Source: Oscillospiraceae bacterium
Lineage (GTDB): Bacteria; Bacillota; Clostridia; Oscillospirales; Oscillospiraceae
Length of the DNA: 32,348 bases
Direction of reading: 5' to 3'
Assembly (NCBI GenBank): GCA_017405865.1
Contig: JAFQZN010000046.1
Span: 1 to 32,348 of the forward strand
This document shows, one piece after another, positions 1 through 6,930 of the stretch. Numbering within the stretch: the stretch's first letter is position 1; each line of letters opens with the position of its first letter. The translations under genes were made by a program, and so were the position numbers. The notes beneath the pieces were generated by a model. The model worked only from the letters and a program-made list of their open reading frames with translations, had not been told where the DNA came from and made no database searches.

Positions 1-137
1 CAAAATTCTTGCGAAGCAAGCTTTTTGCAACCTAAATTGTTAGAAAAACCTGAATAAAACAGAAAAACGTTTAAACAGGGAATAATCCAAAAATTGTTTT
101 AATAATTTTGACGGTTACGGACTTTTTTGACAGTCTG
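1..137 (-). repeat. Left copy of 137-bp terminal inverted repeat
   Basis: This AT-rich block is the exact reverse complement of 32210-32346, with no mismatch over 137 bases, while the rest of the window is clearly GC-rich. It contains a small hairpin (CTTGC-TTC-GCAAG type), a GTTTAAAC palindrome and several A/T tracts. Read in the direction of the neighbouring gene it starts with CAGACTGTCAAAAAAGTCC directly after the terminator of the PcfJ-like gene. The repeat reaches the window edge, so its full length is unknown. I see no ORF in it. It may be a dispersed intergenic repeat or one end of a longer element. Confidence 0.95.
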
Positions 138-138
138 C

Positions 139-169
139 AAAGGCTGCTGCCCGTTGGGCAGCAGCCTTT
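139..169. terminator. Bidirectional hairpin terminator
   Basis: A 14-bp perfect stem with a GTT loop is flanked by short A and T runs on its two sides. It lies 38 bases beyond the stop of the PcfJ-like gene, which reads leftward, and directly abuts the terminal repeat. Confidence 0.75.
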
Positions 170-207
170 TAGTTATACGCGACACTCATTCGGCTCGTAA
201 CTTCACG

Positions 208-1710
208 TCAGAACGGAAGCTCCTCGTCGTCAAGATCCAGCAAGGCGAACGCCGGGAACTCATGCGGCAGAGGTCCGATCGGCACCTGCGGCAGCTCGTC
301 GCGGGCAAGGTCGGCGTCGATGGCGCAGAAGCCGTCGATCAGCTCCGCAAGCGCCCCCAGATGCTCGACGCTGATCCGGCGGTTGAATCTCGCCTTGATC
401 TCCCGGACGTAGAATGTCCCCTTCTTTTTTGCGCCGAACTGGATCGTATAGCTTTCGCCCTCATGCGCCCAATGATAGATCGACGCGCTGTCCTTTCGCA
501 CCGCGTCACGTCTGGAGAAGACGCAGTTGTGCTGGTATTCGCTCTCGTCGAACAGCCGCTTCGTCGTGGTGATGCGCTCCAGCTCCGTCGTGCCGGTCTG
601 CCGGATGGAGGCCTCCAGCGCGTCAAATTTGGAGGGCGTCTTCACAAGGGGCTTTTCAAATTCTTTTTCATTGATCCGCATTCTGGTCCGCGCAGCCATT
701 TCGTCGTGCGCATTGATCAGTGCCTGCAGGCTGTAAGAAAGCCGGAGCAGCTCATGCGTCTCGCTGCACATCGACACGTAGTCGTCGGCGTACATTTTGA
801 TCTCGTATTCCGGGGTTGTCCCCTCCAGCTTTTTTGCGTAATAGCGCGGGACGAAATTCTCCGCAGTGAAGCCGTCGTAGAAGGTGTTCAGCGAGAGCGC
901 GCCGGAGATGGTCTTCGCGTCAAGTTTTGCAATCAGCTTCCAGTCCATCCGCTCGATCGACGGCGCGAGCGTAACCATCACATAGCCGACGTTCAGATCG
1001 ACTTTGTTGAAATCCACGTTCAGGTCGATCTGCGGGGAGCGGAAGCTGTTGACCAGCGCTGCGGGCGTGTGGAATTCGAGCAGCTTCTGATAGGAGACGG
1101 GCGGCAGGAAGCAGCCGCAGCTTTCGATCGCCCGCGCGACGTCCTTCAGAATGTACTGACGCTCCGCCTCCGCAACGGCGTAGAACAGATCCACGGAGAA
1201 GCCGCGGAAGCCCTCGTTGGTCTTCAGCGCCTTATTCGTCCAATAGGAGAAGCCGTCACGCTCGCCGTTCCGGTTTCGCCTCCTGCTGCGGTATTTTTTC
1301 CAGAAGCCGAAGAATTCCGGATCGCCGCTCGTCAGGCTGGCAAACGGAAAGTTGTCTGTTTGCAGCGTCGCTTTGAAGACGCCCTCTTCATCCTGAACGT
1401 AGCGCACACCCGCGAAATAATAGAATTTCAGGAGCCAGCCGTCGTTATCGGTCGTATTGCAGACGACGCAGATCGGTTTTTCTCCCTCTCCCGCTTCCGG
1501 GACGGACTGCATCAGCGGCGGGATTTTGTCGGCCTCCTTCCGCAGCTCTTTTCGGTTGAGCAGCTTGCAGATAGCACCGATCGTTTTCTCCCCGTCGAAG
1601 GAGTAATAGTATTTTGCATTTCCCGCCTCTCCGTCAAATCCGATGATTGCGGAGCATTTCGGCGCGCCGAAATGCTTCTCCAGGAGTTCTAAAATCAGTT
1701 TCTGATACAT
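208..1710 (-). CDS. PcfJ-like domain protein
   Basis: A 500-residue protein of uncertain function. The C-terminal third, around residues 390-450, carries ESEYQHNCVFSRRD followed by SIYHW, YTIQFG and FYVREIKA. This pattern (a conserved His-Asn-Cys, then short beta strands) resembles the PcfJ-like family, named after a protein of conjugative plasmid pCF10 and common in Clostridia mobile and accessory regions. The N-terminal part has no motif I recognise. There is no signal peptide or membrane segment. The start is supported by GGAGGTGG seven bases upstream, and the gene follows the metallophosphoesterase remnant by 15 bases on the same strand, so the two were probably cotranscribed. The family call rests on motif resemblance only. 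Confidence 0.55.
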   Translation of the reverse strand: MYQKLILELLEKHFGAPKCSAIIGFDGEAGNAKYYYSFDGEKTIGAICKLLNRKELRKEADKIPPLMQSVPEAGEGEKPICVVCNTTDNDGWLLKFYYFAGVRYVQDEEGVFKATLQTDNFPFASLTSGDPEFFGFWKKYRSRRRNRNGERDGFSYWTNKALKTNEGFRGFSVDLFYAVAEAERQYILKDVARAIESCGCFLPPVSYQKLLEFHTPAALVNSFRSPQIDLNVDFNKVDLNVGYVMVTLAPSIERMDWKLIAKLDAKTISGALSLNTFYDGFTAENFVPRYYAKKLEGTTPEYEIKMYADDYVSMCSETHELLRLSYSLQALINAHDEMAARTRMRINEKEFEKPLVKTPSKFDALEASIRQTGTTELERITTTKRLFDESEYQHNCVFSRRDAVRKDSASIYHWAHEGESYTIQFGAKKKGTFYVREIKARFNRRISVEHLGALAELIDGFCAIDADLARDELPQVPIGPLPHEFPAFALLDLDDEELPF

Positions 1711-1725
1711 TCAACCACCTCCGAT

Positions 1726-2101
1726 TCAACCGTCAATTCTGATCACTTCATAATACAGCGCCCGGAATTTTTCGTAGATCTTCCGGTCCGTGTGCCAGTG
1801 GCCGAAGAACCACGCCTTGTACTCCGTCTGATACATGACCCACTCGAGAAAGCCCGTCAGCTCCAAATCGTGATCGCCCGGGCTATGACCCATCCGGCGG
1901 ATGATCTCGCGCGGAGCGGCGTGGGAAAGCACGTAGTCCACGCGGAAGCGATGTTTTTCCAGATTCGTTATCTAAAAAAACATAGCCGAAATCGCCGCAG
2001 ACGATCAGATATTCCTCTGCGGTCCAGGTCGGTTCGCCGTACCCCTTCAGCAGGTTGAAGCGATCCCGCACACCGTGCGTATCTCCGGTAATGTAAAACA
2101 C
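1726..2101 (-). pseudogene. Metallophosphoesterase, internally deleted and frameshifted
   Basis: The N-terminal part, starting from a GTG at 2101 with an AAGGA ribosome site, reads FYITGDTHG and then LIVCGDFGYVFLDNES, typical of calcineurin-like phosphoesterases. From about 1945 the family sequence continues in another frame as VDYVLSHAAPREIIRRMGH and ends with WFFGHWH. Members of this family that I know are about 230 residues; here the two pieces add up to about 120. The central block with the GNHE motif and its metal ligands is missing. The junction lies near 1940-1965. With ligands lost and the frame broken, activity is not expected. It sits between the zincin gene and the PcfJ-like gene. 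Confidence 0.8.
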
Positions 2102-2143
2102 ATTATCTGTCCTTTCTTGTGCGTCCGGTTCGTGTCGGCGTCG

Positions 2144-2542
2144 TCATGCTCTGTCTCCTTTCGGTGCTTCATAGCGCGAAAGATACGCCGCTTTCTGCCG
2201 CGCGTCCTCCGCCTCCAATGAGTCAGCGCCGTGCATCCCGCCCAGCCCTTCCAGATGGTGACGGAATTCGTGGCGCAGTACGCCGCGCAGGATCTCCTTT
2301 GCCTGCGCAGCGTCCGCCTGCGGGTAGACCCGGTCAAACGAGCCCTTGAACATGACGATCTGCCGCACACCGGAATAGACCTGATACTGTCCCATGACGA
2401 AAAGGTCGTTGCCCTTTGCATAATCCGGAACCGTCGCCGCCTCCGACACGATCACGCCGCCGGTCAGTTCCCTGTAAAACTCCGCCGGCAGCTCGTCCAT
2501 CAGCTCCGAAACGATCGCCCTGTATTCTGCCATGCTGATCAT
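2144..2542 (-). CDS. Zincin-like metallopeptidase family protein
   Basis: A 132-residue protein with HEFRHHLEGLGG at residues 91-102. The HExxH core with an extra His and following Glu is the signature of the small zincin-like family (Pfam Zincin_1, formerly DUF1025). Length fits that family. His91 and His95 would bind zinc and Glu92 would be the catalytic base; this is family knowledge, not proven here. No signal peptide is seen, so it is probably cytoplasmic. The start at 2542 has GGAGGAGGG upstream; an ATG three codons in lacks comparable spacing. It is the first gene of a small minus-strand cluster with the metallophosphoesterase remnant and the PcfJ-like gene. Substrate unknown. Confidence 0.75.
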   Translation of the reverse strand: MISMAEYRAIVSELMDELPAEFYRELTGGVIVSEAATVPDYAKGNDLFVMGQYQVYSGVRQIVMFKGSFDRVYPQADAAQAKEILRGVLRHEFRHHLEGLGGMHGADSLEAEDARQKAAYLSRYEAPKGDRA

Positions 2543-2591
2543 GCCCGTCTTCCCTCCTCCACTGCAGTCCTGCCTTACTTATTTCGCGTTT

Positions 2592-2620
2592 ATTCTACCA
2601 TGCGCGTGAGCAAATAGCAA
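2592..2620 (-). promoter_or_regulatory. Sigma-A promoter of the zincin cluster
   Basis: Reading the minus strand: TTGCTA, 17-base spacer, TAGAAT, about 50 bases before the ATG at 2542. Confidence 0.6.
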
Positions 2621-2626
2621 CGAAAA

Positions 2627-2701
2627 CCCTGCCGCTTTGCCGTGAGAAGGAGAGGAGCGCACACCGTCACAGTGTGTGAAAGCTCGGCAAAAGCGGCAGG
2701 G
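2627..2701 (-). terminator. Long two-tier hairpin, likely terminator
   Basis: Bases 2627-2642 pair with 2685-2701 (one bulged base), enclosing a smaller CACAC/GTGTG hairpin at 2660-2676. On the minus strand the stem is followed by TTTTC. It lies just past the degraded gene downstream of the CD0519-type membrane protein and would end that transcript. The 42-base loop with its own hairpin is larger than usual for a terminator. Confidence 0.55.
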
Positions 2702-2710
2702 ATTCGTCTT

Positions 2711-2902
2711 TCAGCTTGCCAGCGCCTTCCTGGCCGCGTCAACTACGGCCTTGGAAACGACTGCAGGGGATCTGTAATAGCCCAGAGAGTAGACCGGCAG
2801 GATGTTCTTCCAGCCGCGGCGGCGCAGCTGCGCGGGGAACTCATCCTCGCGCGGATCGATCAGGACCGCCAGACTGTAGTTGCCCTTGTCTATCCGCGCG
2901 GA
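2711..2902 (-). pseudogene. C-terminal remnant of an unidentified gene
   Basis: Directly after the stop of the CD0519-type gene, an open frame of 63 codons reads RIDKGNYSLAVLIDPRED... and ends GYYRSPAVVSKAVVDAARKALAS. Codon third positions are strongly G/C and the composition looks like a real protein, unlike the Arg-rich shadow translation that precedes it in the same frame. There is no start codon with a ribosome site at its beginning. The simplest reading is that a deletion removed the 5' part of a downstream gene. I do not recognise the family. Confidence 0.5.
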
Positions 2903-2904
2903 AT

Positions 2905-4068
2905 CTACAGCAGCAGCGACAGCAGCTCGAACAGCCAGTGCGCCGCGACACCCGCCAGCAGGCCGCCGACGGTGTGGCTGACGATGGCCTTGCCGGTGTG
3001 CTGGCGGCAGCCCAGAACGTCCATCATGGAAACGTGGGTGCTGAGGTAGCCGCTCCAGCACATGCAGATCGCCGTGAAGACCGACAGATCGCCCACGCCG
3101 ATCAGGCCGGCCTCTGCATAGCGGTCGATGATGCCGAGCGCAGCGCCGGCGGAGCCCAGCGCGGTCGCGGGAACCGCCAGCGCCTCGCCGCTGCTGAAGC
3201 CGAAGAGGGGCTTGAGCACGACGCTGCACTTTCCCGCCAGCCACGGCAGCAGACCGATCCCCTCGTAGGCCGCGCCGGTGTAAACGCCGTTCGCGCCGGG
3301 GCCGTTCGTCAGCATCAGCACCAGCGTACAGATGATCAGTACGCCCGGAATCACGCCCAGACCCATTTTTACACCGTTTTCGCCGCCCTCGAGCAGCGCG
3401 GTCAGCACGTGCAGGAAGCCCTTCGGCTTTTCCGCCTGCTTCTGCTCGTCTGCCTCGATTTCCTCGTCCGCCAAAGCGGGGGCGCTGCGGTCAAACTGAC
3501 GGCGCATGAACAGCAGCATCAGCCGCGTCGACACGATCGCGCCGACCACCGCGCCGAGATTGCCGCAGACCGCCGCCAGCCAGACCCTGCCGCCGAGCTT
3601 GCTGCCGAGGCTCAAGGTGAAGCTCGTCACGATCAGCCCCATGCCGAAGGCCGTGCCGAGATTCGTCAGCGCGGGCACCTGATAGGCCTTGAAATAACGG
3701 CGGAACTGCTTATTGTCTACCAGCGTCAGTATCGCCGGATTGTCAGAAAGATACGTCGTGACGACGCCGAGCGCGGACGCCCCCGGCATGCCGAACAGCG
3801 GCCGCATCAGCGGAGAAAGCAGCCTGTTGAGCAGTCCCACCACGCCGAATTCGGTCAGCAGCTGCGAGATTGCCCCGGCGATCACGGCGATCGCCATGAT
3901 TTTGAAGACCGTTCCGATCAGCAGCTCGTAGGCGGTGTTCATCAGCGTATTGAGCGCGTTGCCGAGTCCCATCGGGATGGCGAACACGCAGAACAGGCCC
4001 AGAAAGGCGATCAGAAACAGCAGCGCCTTCAGGTCTTTTGACATGTTCTTTCGTTTGGTTATCCGCAT
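2905..4068 (-). CDS. CD0519/CD1768-type membrane protein (Gate/nucleoside-recognition fold)
   Basis: A 387-residue integral membrane protein with about nine hydrophobic segments: residues 12-30, 44-70, a block around 130-190, then further helices from 235 to the C-terminus. Features typical of this family are TTYLSDNPAILTL near residue 105, a charged central loop around residues 205-230 (Glu/Lys rich), and SGYLSTHVSMMDVLG near residue 345. The family is related to nucleoside-recognition 'Gate' proteins; the transported substrate is not known. The start at 4068 has GGAGGAGAG five to eight bases upstream; the internal ATG at MSKDLK has none. The leader contains two consecutive hairpins, one a perfect 28-bp palindrome, suggesting control at that point. 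The downstream gene is reduced to a fragment. Confidence 0.75.
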   Translation of the reverse strand: MRITKRKNMSKDLKALLFLIAFLGLFCVFAIPMGLGNALNTLMNTAYELLIGTVFKIMAIAVIAGAISQLLTEFGVVGLLNRLLSPLMRPLFGMPGASALGVVTTYLSDNPAILTLVDNKQFRRYFKAYQVPALTNLGTAFGMGLIVTSFTLSLGSKLGGRVWLAAVCGNLGAVVGAIVSTRLMLLFMRRQFDRSAPALADEEIEADEQKQAEKPKGFLHVLTALLEGGENGVKMGLGVIPGVLIICTLVLMLTNGPGANGVYTGAAYEGIGLLPWLAGKCSVVLKPLFGFSSGEALAVPATALGSAGAALGIIDRYAEAGLIGVGDLSVFTAICMCWSGYLSTHVSMMDVLGCRQHTGKAIVSHTVGGLLAGVAAHWLFELLSLLL

Positions 4069-4083
4069 TTTCTCTCTCCTCCC

Positions 4084-4101
4084 GATCCTGCCCGCAGGAT
4101 C
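4084..4101. promoter_or_regulatory. Leader hairpin 1 of the CD0519-type gene
   Basis: GATCCTG-CCCG-CAGGATC forms a 7-bp stem with a 4-base loop, just upstream of the ribosome site of the membrane-protein gene and adjacent to the larger palindrome at 4103-4130. Confidence 0.5.
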
Positions 4102-4102
4102 A

Positions 4103-4130
4103 GATAAAATGCTTTATAAAGCATTTTATC
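4103..4130. promoter_or_regulatory. Perfect 28-bp palindrome, candidate operator or leader hairpin
   Basis: All 28 bases are self-complementary without a loop; the core is GCTTTATAAAGC. It lies about 15-42 bases after the predicted transcription start of the membrane-protein gene. The perfect symmetry fits a dimeric-regulator binding site better than an RNA hairpin, but both are possible. Confidence 0.55.
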
Positions 4131-4151
4131 GAAGTCTAATATGACAATAGC

Positions 4152-4180
4152 ATCATAGCAAAAGAGCCGTAAAATTGCAA
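4152..4180 (-). promoter_or_regulatory. Sigma-A promoter of the CD0519-type gene
   Basis: Minus strand: TTGCAA, 17-base spacer, TATGAT; the predicted start falls near 4145, just upstream of the palindrome. Confidence 0.7.
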
Positions 4181-4213
4181 CGGTTTTTGAAAACAGCCTC
4201 CCCGGCGCGAAGC

Positions 4214-4244
4214 AATGCCCCGCTTTCAAAGAAAGCGGGGCATT
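4214..4244 (-). terminator. Hairpin terminator after the DUF6440 gene
   Basis: A 14-bp perfect stem (AATGCCCCGCTTTC paired with its complement) closes an AAA loop. It lies six bases beyond the DUF6440 stop codon. The T-tract is weak. Confidence 0.6.
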
Positions 4245-4249
4245 TGTCG

Positions 4250-4432
4250 TCAGCCGAGCGGCAGGGTGGCGACGACGGGCTTGCCGTCGCGGCCGAGCAA
4301 GGGCGTCAGACCGCCTGCATAGCCGCTGGCGCGGAAGACGTAGTTCACGCCGGTCTCCTTGTCGACCCAGATTTCGGTTACGTTCACTTTCCCTTGCGAA
4401 TAGATCTTTTCAAACCGTTCGTTCTTTGCCAT
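4250..4432 (-). CDS. DUF6440 family protein
   Basis: A 60-residue protein reading NERFEKIYSQGKVNV, then EIWVDKETGVNYVF and GYAGGLTPLLGRDGKPVV. This is the compact DUF6440 pattern: a short beta-rich protein with a GGLTPLL..DGKP tail, often found as a tiny free-standing gene in Clostridia and phage genomes. Its function is unknown to me. GGAGG lies ten bases before the ATG. It follows the 2Fe-2S gene by 41 bases on the same strand and shares its promoter. Confidence 0.75.
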   Translation of the reverse strand: MAKNERFEKIYSQGKVNVTEIWVDKETGVNYVFRASGYAGGLTPLLGRDGKPVVATLPLG

Positions 4433-4473
4433 GTTTCATACCTCCGTATCGTTTTCCGTGAAAGGTACCGCCG

Positions 4474-4746
4474 TCAGTCTCCGGCGCGGTTCGTCGGGGC
4501 GACCGGGCGCAGGGCGGCCAGCCGCACCGTCATTTCTCTTGCAGGGTACCTGCACGCCAGCTCGCGCTTATAGCTCCCGTCCGGCTGCACGACCTCGATG
4601 ATGCAGCGCCCGCAGGTGCCGTTTCCGTGGCAGGGCGCAAATATCTTGACCGCGCGCTGCAGCGCAGAGAGCGTCATTTCCCCCTCCCGGAAGGGGATCT
4701 GCATCGTGCGGACGCCGTCGGTGGCGGTAATCGTTTTTTCGTTCAT
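4474..4746 (-). CDS. Small [2Fe-2S] ferredoxin-like protein
   Basis: A 90-residue protein with four cysteines in the plant-type [2Fe-2S] arrangement: C39 and C44 and C47 in PCHGNGTCGRC, and C65 in ELACRY. The N-terminal beta sheet and the NGTCGRC loop match the ferredoxin domain that begins corrinoid-activating (RACE/DUF4445) proteins, but here it stands alone. Likely a soluble one-electron carrier; its partner is not apparent from the neighbours. The frame is open further upstream to 5109, but that part is a low-complexity shadow across the promoter; the ATG at 4746 with GGAGAG is the sensible start. Confidence 0.75.
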   Translation of the reverse strand: MNEKTITATDGVRTMQIPFREGEMTLSALQRAVKIFAPCHGNGTCGRCIIEVVQPDGSYKRELACRYPAREMTVRLAALRPVAPTNRAGD

Positions 4747-4803
4747 AGTTCTCTCCGTTCTGCGTTTCGTTGATCGCGCTGCTGCGGGCGGTTTCCGCGA
4801 ATG

Positions 4804-4832
4804 ATTATACCAAGATGCGCTGTAAAATTCAA
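4804..4832 (-). promoter_or_regulatory. Sigma-A promoter of the 2Fe-2S / DUF6440 operon
   Basis: Minus strand: TTGAAT, 17-base spacer, TATAAT, about 55 bases before the ATG. Confidence 0.7.
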
Positions 4833-4876
4833 TACTGCCGTTTTCGCTTGCGTTCGCGCTGCACACGCAGCATCTC

Positions 4877-4905
4877 TTGCATTGGGCGGTTAGCTGTGCT
4901 ATAAT
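4877..4905 (+). promoter_or_regulatory. Sigma-A promoter of the DUF6273 lipoprotein gene
   Basis: TTGCAT, 17-base spacer, TATAAT, with TGC directly before the -10; AAGGAGGAG follows before the ATG at 4940. Confidence 0.75.
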
Positions 4906-4939
4906 ATAAAAAGAATGATAAATTAAGGAGGAGTCCGTT

Positions 4940-6214
4940 ATGAAAAAGCTGTTACGCGTATGGATCGTCCTTGCGCTGCTGCTGACGCTCGCCGCCTGCG
5001 GCGCGGTCGGCGGTACATCGGGCGGCGCGCAGACCGGCAGTGAAGCGGCGCCTACCGAGGCGCAGGCACAGACCGAGGCTGCGGCGCAGTATCCCGTCGG
5101 TCTGTTCATGCTGCGGTGGATCGGCGACGAGAGCGGCAGCTATATGCCGGAGGGCAACGAGTTTGAGGAATACAGCGGTATGACCACCCTGCTGAAAACG
5201 ATGTACCGGGACAACGAAACGCTCTGGTGCGAGATCGGCGAGGACGGGACCGGGACGATGCACCTGCCCTTCGGCAGAGACCCCGTGGAGATGGACTTCA
5301 ACACGGACGAGCCGGGCATGCTGCGCTTCGGCTACTATCTGGTTCCCTATTATACCGATGAAACCGGTGCGTTCTGGTTCCCCGAGGATGACGTCACGGT
5401 CTATTGGGACGTGATGGAGCCCTGCTCGCAGGAGCGGCTCGATCTCGTTTTTGCCGGAATGGGCGGCAGTGTGCCGCTGTCCGAGGCGGAGGTCGGGGAC
5501 ATGGTCTGCTTGGGGAAATTCATACAGGACGAGGACCAGTCGCAGCTGTCTCCCATCTACTGGCGCGTGATCGACAAGCAAGACGGCAAGCTGCTGCTTC
5601 TGAGCGACAAGCTGCTCGACAGCTTCGCCTACCAGACCAATCCGGCGCAGGAGGTTCTGACGGATGTGACGTGGGAAAGCTGCTCGCTTCGCGCCTTCCT
5701 GAACGACGAGAGCGAGAACGGCTTCCTCTCCATGTTCACCCCGGAGGAGCGCGCCCTGATGCTGACGACCCATCTGGAGAACAAAGCCGCGAACGCCGAG
5801 CTGATGGCGCAGTGGGGCTCGTTTGAGGATCAGGGAGAAGCAAAATACTCCGATCTGGCGACGCAGGATCGTGCGGACGACCCCGACACGGATGACCGGG
5901 TATTCCTGCTGTCCTATCAGGAGGTGCTGCACTACTTCGGCGAGCCGACGGAGGAATATACCGGCAATTCCGGCTATCCCTTCAACGCGATGAAGACCAA
6001 TTCCGGCTGGATCGCGTATATTACGGACGCTGTCATTGGCGGTTACTACGACAACGCAACCCGCGCCGGCGCGTGGATGACCCGCACGCTCTGCAACTCC
6101 CACTCGGAGGAGGACATGGTGGTCTACATCACCAGTGACGGCGAAGTCTTCGACTACTTCACCTACGCCTCCATGTTCATCCGTCCCGCGGTCTGGGTCA
6201 GCACGGCGGGCTGA
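4940..6214 (+). CDS. Secreted lipoprotein with DUF6273 domain
   Basis: A 424-residue exported lipoprotein. The signal peptide MKKLLRVWIVLALLLTLAAC ends in a lipobox with Cys20 as the lipidated residue, followed by an Ala/Thr/Glu-rich linker to about residue 50. Residues 50-180 have no recognised domain. Residues 190-424 fit DUF6273: IYWRVIDKQDGKLLLLS, TWESCSLRAFLN, FLSMFTPEE, DRVFLLSYQEVLHYF and FIRPAVWV at the C-terminus. DUF6273 is frequent on exported Clostridia proteins; its function is not known. The gene has its own strong promoter and stands alone. No convincing terminator follows it before the next promoter. Confidence 0.8.
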   Translation: MKKLLRVWIVLALLLTLAACGAVGGTSGGAQTGSEAAPTEAQAQTEAAAQYPVGLFMLRWIGDESGSYMPEGNEFEEYSGMTTLLKTMYRDNETLWCEIGEDGTGTMHLPFGRDPVEMDFNTDEPGMLRFGYYLVPYYTDETGAFWFPEDDVTVYWDVMEPCSQERLDLVFAGMGGSVPLSEAEVGDMVCLGKFIQDEDQSQLSPIYWRVIDKQDGKLLLLSDKLLDSFAYQTNPAQEVLTDVTWESCSLRAFLNDESENGFLSMFTPEERALMLTTHLENKAANAELMAQWGSFEDQGEAKYSDLATQDRADDPDTDDRVFLLSYQEVLHYFGEPTEEYTGNSGYPFNAMKTNSGWIAYITDAVIGGYYDNATRAGAWMTRTLCNSHSEEDMVVYITSDGEVFDYFTYASMFIRPAVWVSTAG

Positions 6215-6334
6215 CGGGGTCAGGACGTTCTGCCCTCTCTCCGGCAAACGGCAGCCTTTCCTCTGCTGCAAACGCGCCTGTAGAGGGCGCTTCTGCAAAA
6301 TGGTAAAAAAAGGCTACCAAAATGGTGCATCGTG

Positions 6335-6343
6335 TGCTATAAT
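6335..6343 (+). promoter_or_regulatory. Extended -10 promoter of the FTR-like / thioredoxin operon
   Basis: TGCTATAAT is an extended -10 element. The -35 region 17 bases upstream is poor, so the TG motif probably matters. Confidence 0.6.
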
Positions 6344-6375
6344 AGTCTAAAAATAGATATACTGGAGGGTTTCCG

Positions 6376-6573
6376 ATGAAAATCACACTCAATCCGGACG
6401 CCGAGATCGTCTCGACCATCAAGGAAGGTCTGAAGCGGACCGGCGGCTACTGTCCCTGCCGCCGCGAACGCATCGAGGACTACAAGTGCATGTGCAAGGA
6501 ATTCCGCGAGCAGATCGCCGACGAGAATTACGAGGGCTTCTGCCACTGCATGCTCTACTACAAGTCGAAATAG
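6376..6573 (+). CDS. Ferredoxin:thioredoxin reductase catalytic-subunit-like protein
   Basis: A 65-residue protein with three paired cysteines: CPC (26-28), CMC (38-40) and CHC (56-58). Ferredoxin:thioredoxin reductase catalytic subunits have CPC, CPC and CHC, of which four Cys hold a [4Fe-4S] cluster and two form the redox disulfide that reduces thioredoxin. Here the loops differ: 9 residues between the first two pairs and 15 between the last two, against about 16 and 8 in the cyanobacterial enzyme. Thioredoxin is encoded six bases downstream, which strongly supports a ferredoxin-to-thioredoxin role. No variable (alpha) subunit is nearby. GGAGGG precedes the start. Confidence 0.75.
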   Translation: MKITLNPDAEIVSTIKEGLKRTGGYCPCRRERIEDYKCMCKEFREQIADENYEGFCHCMLYYKSK

Positions 6574-6582
6574 GAGGCAATG

Positions 6583-6882
6583 ATGGAAATTATCGTAACG
6601 AAAGACAACTTCGAGCAGGAGGTCCTGCAGGCGGACAAGACCGTTCTGGTAGACTTCTTTGCAACATGGTGCGGTCCGTGCAAGATGGTCGCGCCGATCG
6701 TAAAGCAGATCGCAGAGGAAGGCAAGGCGAAGGTCTGCAAGATCGACGTGGACGAGCAGCCGGAGCTTGCCAACCGGTTCGGCATCGACAGCATTCCCAC
6801 GCTGCTGGTGTTCAAGGACGGTCAGCTTGCAAACCGCGCGCTCGGTTTCCGCACCAAGGAGCAGATCGAAGCGATGCTGTAA
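6583..6882 (+). CDS. trxA: Thioredoxin
   Basis: A 99-residue thioredoxin with the WCGPC active site near residue 30 (FFATWCGPCKM), the cis-proline segment SIPTLLVFKDG near residue 73, and normal family length. Two ATGs are available at 6580 and 6583; AGGAGG at 6572-6577 is only two bases from the first and five from the second, so I chose the second. The ribosome site overlaps the stop codon of the FTR-like gene, so the two are cotranscribed and probably translationally coupled. It is the likely substrate of that protein and would reduce protein disulfides in the cytoplasm. Confidence 0.92.
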   Translation: MEIIVTKDNFEQEVLQADKTVLVDFFATWCGPCKMVAPIVKQIAEEGKAKVCKIDVDEQPELANRFGIDSIPTLLVFKDGQLANRALGFRTKEQIEAML

Positions 6883-6891
6883 AACGCAAAA

Positions 6892-6920
6892 AAGAAGGGT
6901 GCGTCTGCACCCTTCTTTTC
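6892..6920. terminator. Bidirectional terminator between trxA and dapH
   Basis: An 11-bp stem (AAGAAGGGTGC and complement) with a GTCT loop has A-rich and T-rich flanks on both sides and serves the two convergent operons. Confidence 0.85.
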
Positions 6921-6930
6921 TATACTCTTG

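Noticed and set aside
127-1692. A 521-codon open frame opposite the PcfJ-like gene
   Set aside because: It begins inside the terminal repeat and terminator, has no ribosome site, and mirrors the opposite gene.
2627-2701. Toxin-antitoxin or regulatory RNA gene
   Set aside because: There is no promoter of its own; position and the following T-run fit a terminator better.
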